Shown here: one piece after another, positions 62,265 to 64,000 of the stretch
Numbering within the stretch: the stretch's first letter is position 1
Layout of the letters: each line of letters opens with the position of its first letter
DNA from: Taibaiella sp.
Lineage (GTDB): Bacteria > Bacteroidota > Bacteroidia > Chitinophagales > Chitinophagaceae
NCBI GenBank assembly: GCA_019638495.1
Contig: JAHBTQ010000001.1
Location: 124,001-188,000 of the forward strand
Direction: 5' to 3'
DNA length: 64,000 bases
Position numbers and translations under genes: made by a program
Notes under the pieces: model-generated
Databases searched by the model: none
Seen by the model: the letters and a program-made list of their open reading frames with translations, nothing else
What the model was told of the DNA's origin: nothing

Positions 62265-62723
62265 CTAATCCCTGTTTTCTACCGGGGCAGAAGAACTATC
62301 AGCAGCAGGAGCTTCCTCTGCAGCGTCTTCATCAGGCGGGATCACCCCTACCAGGTCAGTTTTGGTAAACAACACCAACCATTTGTCATTCTGCTTTACC
62401 AGGTTCAATTTTTGTTCTGTGGGATTGTCAGAAGAGACATATGTTACCACGGCCTTGTCACCATCTTCCTTCACATCCTTGATGTCTACAGTAACTTTCT
62501 TTACTTCTGCCTTGCCGGAATCGGAAACGCCCGAGGTAAGCTCTTCAAGCGAGGATAACAGGTTTTTGGTTTCATTAGTAGAAACTTTCATAGCCTGCTC
62601 AAAGTCCATGCGGTTAAAGCCTGTGAGCCATGTGCGGGCCACCTCTTTGGGCGTGTTCTTATTGCAGCCGGCAAAAAACGCCAGGCACACCAAAAGTGAC
62701 AACCTGTACAATGTTATTTTCAT
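62265..62723 (-). CDS. DUF4878-like lipoprotein
   Basis: From the ATG at 62723 the product has 152 residues with a lipobox (LLVCLAFFAGCNK). The rest matches the DUF4878 (NTF2-like) pattern: KEVARTWLTGFNRMDFEQAMKVSTNETKNLL, a central VTVDIKDVKEDGDKAVVTYVSSDN, and NLVKQNDKWLVLFTK. An acidic Ser/Glu-rich tail ends it. The family is common and of unknown function. The gene lies between the YiiX-like gene and the WG-repeat gene, all three in one direction and envelope-related. Confidence 0.8.
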   Translation of the reverse strand: MKITLYRLSLLVCLAFFAGCNKNTPKEVARTWLTGFNRMDFEQAMKVSTNETKNLLSSLEELTSGVSDSGKAEVKKVTVDIKDVKEDGDKAVVTYVSSDNPTEQKLNLVKQNDKWLVLFTKTDLVGVIPPDEDAAEEAPAADSSSAPVENRD

Positions 62724-62741
62724 GAATATAAGCCTTTGAAA

Positions 62742-62749
62742 CAAAGGTA
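62742..62749 (-). promoter_or_regulatory. -7 promoter box of the DUF4878-like gene
   Basis: On the minus strand TACCTTTG matches TAnnTTTG and lies 18 nt before the ATG at 62723, within the gap after the YiiX-like gene. Confidence 0.45.
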
Positions 62750-63400
62750 TCACATAAATTGTACCCGCCAAATCAGGTGCGCATGATTGTTAAGGTACAG
62801 GTTGTCAGTGCCCACATAGCGGCGCCCGTTGATCTCTGACAGTGGCAGAAAGGCTGTATCTCCCGCAGTCGCGGTAAGTACTTTCCAGGCAAATTCGGTA
62901 CAATAAAGCTCGTCGTCTGTGGCCATGTCGAAATGCAGGTCGAATCGAGGCTGTTTGTTGAAATAATTGATAATCAACATCTTCTCTGCTCCCGTGTCCA
63001 CATCAAGCCGCGCAATACCGAGCGCGGTATTGTGCAATGGGGAGAAAAAATGGTGTGCGGAGTCGCGCCGCATACGGGCGTCCGGGTTGTCTTCCCCACC
63101 AATGCAATGATAAACATAGGGATAACCATGCTCCACTACTACGAGGCCGCAGTGCGAAAAGCCTTTGTCTGTTTTGTTGAGGCGGGACAGCAGCATGCTC
63201 TGTGCGCCGGCGCCCATGCGCAACACCACGTCGCCTGTTTGCAACAGAGAGATAGCTGTGTCTATAAGCCGACCGTTGTCTGCAACTGGTACGGGCGCTG
63301 ACAGCACCTCTGAAGTCCCAGTTTTGGGCACACTATGATCGCAGGAAAAAAGGGAAATAGCAAAAAGGGCAGTAAACAGGTATGTGAAACGACCCTTCAT
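62750..63400 (-). CDS. YiiX/YebB-like NlpC/P60-superfamily hydrolase, lipoprotein
   Basis: The 216-residue protein has a lipoprotein signal (ALFAISLFSCDHS). The circularly permuted papain-like core shows the catalytic His in TGDVVLRMG...FSHCGLVVVEHGYPYVYHCIGG (about 55-100) and the Cys in ATDDELYCTEFAWKVL (about 166), the order expected for YiiX-type members. They are linked to peptidoglycan or lipid-amide cleavage. The acting substrate is unknown. Confidence 0.82.
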   Translation of the reverse strand: MKGRFTYLFTALFAISLFSCDHSVPKTGTSEVLSAPVPVADNGRLIDTAISLLQTGDVVLRMGAGAQSMLLSRLNKTDKGFSHCGLVVVEHGYPYVYHCIGGEDNPDARMRRDSAHHFFSPLHNTALGIARLDVDTGAEKMLIINYFNKQPRFDLHFDMATDDELYCTEFAWKVLTATAGDTAFLPLSEINGRRYVGTDNLYLNNHAHLIWRVQFM

Positions 63401-63419
63401 TGCGTTTAGTTTAGACCAG

Positions 63420-64000
63420 CTATACGTTGAACCTGAAGTGCATTACGTCGCCATCCTGCACTACGTACTCCTTCCCTTCTATGCGCAACTTGCCATTTTC
63501 GCGGCAGGCGGCTTCGGTCTTGTACTGTACGTAATCATTGTAGGCTATAACTTCGGCCTTGATGAATCCCTTTTCAAAGTCAGTGTGTATTACGCTGGCA
63601 GCCTGTGGCGCCTTCCACCCTCGGTGAATGGTCCACGCACGCACCTCCTGCACACCTGCAGTGAAATACGTGATGAGGTTCAGCAGAGTATAGGTAGAAC
63701 GTATAAGGCGGTTAAGACCCGGCTCAGTAAGCCCATATTCAGAAAGGAACAGCTCTTTATCTTCAGCGCTCTCCATTTCGGAGATCTGCGCCTCGATGGA
63801 GTTGTTCATTACAATCACCTGTGCGCCTTCGTCTGTGGCGGCTTTTATGAGCGCTTCAGAATATTTGTTGCCGGTGAGCAGTGCTGCTTCGTCTACGTTT
63901 GCTACGTAAAGCACGGGTTTTTCAGTAAGCAGGAACAGGTCAGCGATAGCTTCGCGGTCTTCACCTTCTATACCCAACCCGCGGATGTTCTTACCCTCGC
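63420..64000 (-). CDS. ychF: YchF (OLA1-type) ribosome-associated ATPase, C-terminal part
   Basis: The frame runs off the window, so only the C-terminal about 193 residues are seen. They include the end of the coiled-coil region (LLTEKPVLYVANVDEAALL, NNSIEAQISEMES) and the full TGS domain (LNLITYFTAGVQEVRAWTIHRGWKAPQAASVIHTDFEKGFIKAEVIAYNDYV... GDVMHFRFNV). YchF binds ATP in preference to GTP and associates with ribosomes. The segment YVANVDE corresponds to the family's nucleotide-specificity loop. It ends 19 bp upstream of the YiiX-like start. Confidence 0.93.
   Translation of the reverse strand, partial: EGKNIRGLGIEGEDREAIADLFLLTEKPVLYVANVDEAALLTGNKYSEALIKAATDEGAQVIVMNNSIEAQISEMESAEDKELFLSEYGLTEPGLNRLIRSTYTLLNLITYFTAGVQEVRAWTIHRGWKAPQAASVIHTDFEKGFIKAEVIAYNDYVQYKTEAACRENGKLRIEGKEYVVQDGDVMHFRFNV

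Noticed and set aside
1..64000. tRNA, rRNA, riboswitch and insertion-sequence transposase genes
   Set aside because: No tRNA-like T-loop with a matching acceptor stem, no rRNA sequence, no conserved riboswitch core and no transposase motif was seen by eye; a covariance-model search (tRNAscan-SE, Infernal) would be decisive.

Overview
The window is a contiguous piece of a Bacteroidota chromosome, most likely Chitinophagales/Chitinophagaceae-like. Four things suggest this: type IX secretion (T9SS) cargo with C-terminal sorting domains, a PorP/SprF gene beside a giant surface protein with a gliding-motility-type C-terminus, recurrent Bacteroidota -7 promoter motifs (TAnnTTTG), and the gene families present (GSCFA, DUF4199, BatA-like, PorP/SprF). 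No rRNA, tRNA, CRISPR array or intact transposase gene was seen. Both edges cut a gene: an acyl-CoA synthetase on the left and YchF on the right.

Layout. 1-4.4 kb: acyl-CoA synthetase 3' part, an NHL-repeat T9SS cargo gene, then a higBA-like toxin-antitoxin pair wedged in front of a TrmH-family RNA methyltransferase gene whose 5' end is duplicated on the far side of the pair. 4.5-8.4 kb: a minus-strand block (BadF-type kinase, DedA, MFS transporter, GSCFA protein). 8.5-13.9 kb: LpxR-like lipid A deacylase, a sigma factor overlapping a membrane-anchored anti-sigma-like/outer-membrane protein, era and a PLP-dependent deaminase. 13.9-18.9 kb: an AT-rich accessory island with an overlapping pair of unfamiliar large genes (a putative PD-(D/E)XK-like nuclease and an all-helical partner), followed by repeat-rich DNA and an orphan antitoxin-like gene. 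18.9-33 kb: corA, a MORN-repeat protein, thiolase, PorP/SprF, a 2,537-residue Ig-like repeat surface protein and murA. 33-49.8 kb: mostly housekeeping and transport genes (MerR regulator, DMT exporter, AraC regulator, aldo/keto reductase, polA, a beta-lactamase-family hydrolase, bioA, purN, a dihydroorotase homologue that lacks its metal ligands, a BatA-like protein, folB). 49.8-54.4 kb: a heptose-phosphate kinase, then a mobile-looking stretch with three copies of a 155-bp inverted-repeat element (one split), a T9SS cargo gene between two of them, a broken GIY-YIG nuclease gene and an HTH gene whose two ends recur as remnants at 17.5-18.9 kb. 54.4-64 kb: an ABC ATPase with two small membrane proteins, a CDF metal exporter, gamma-carbonic anhydrase-like protein, SpmA/SpmB-type transporter, WG-repeat and DUF4878-like lipoproteins, a YiiX-like hydrolase and ychF.

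How the parts fit together. Surface and secretion functions recur: two NHL/T9SS cargo proteins, the giant Ig-repeat protein with its PorP/SprF partner, and several lipoproteins. Several genes have the TAnnTTTG box ending 4-7 nt before the start codon, which predicts near-leaderless mRNAs. The strongest candidates for something undescribed are the two-gene island at 13.9-17.5 kb, the HTH gene with its internally deleted remnants, and the association of the 155-bp repeats with a GIY-YIG nuclease. All statements of similarity were made by eye, without database searches.
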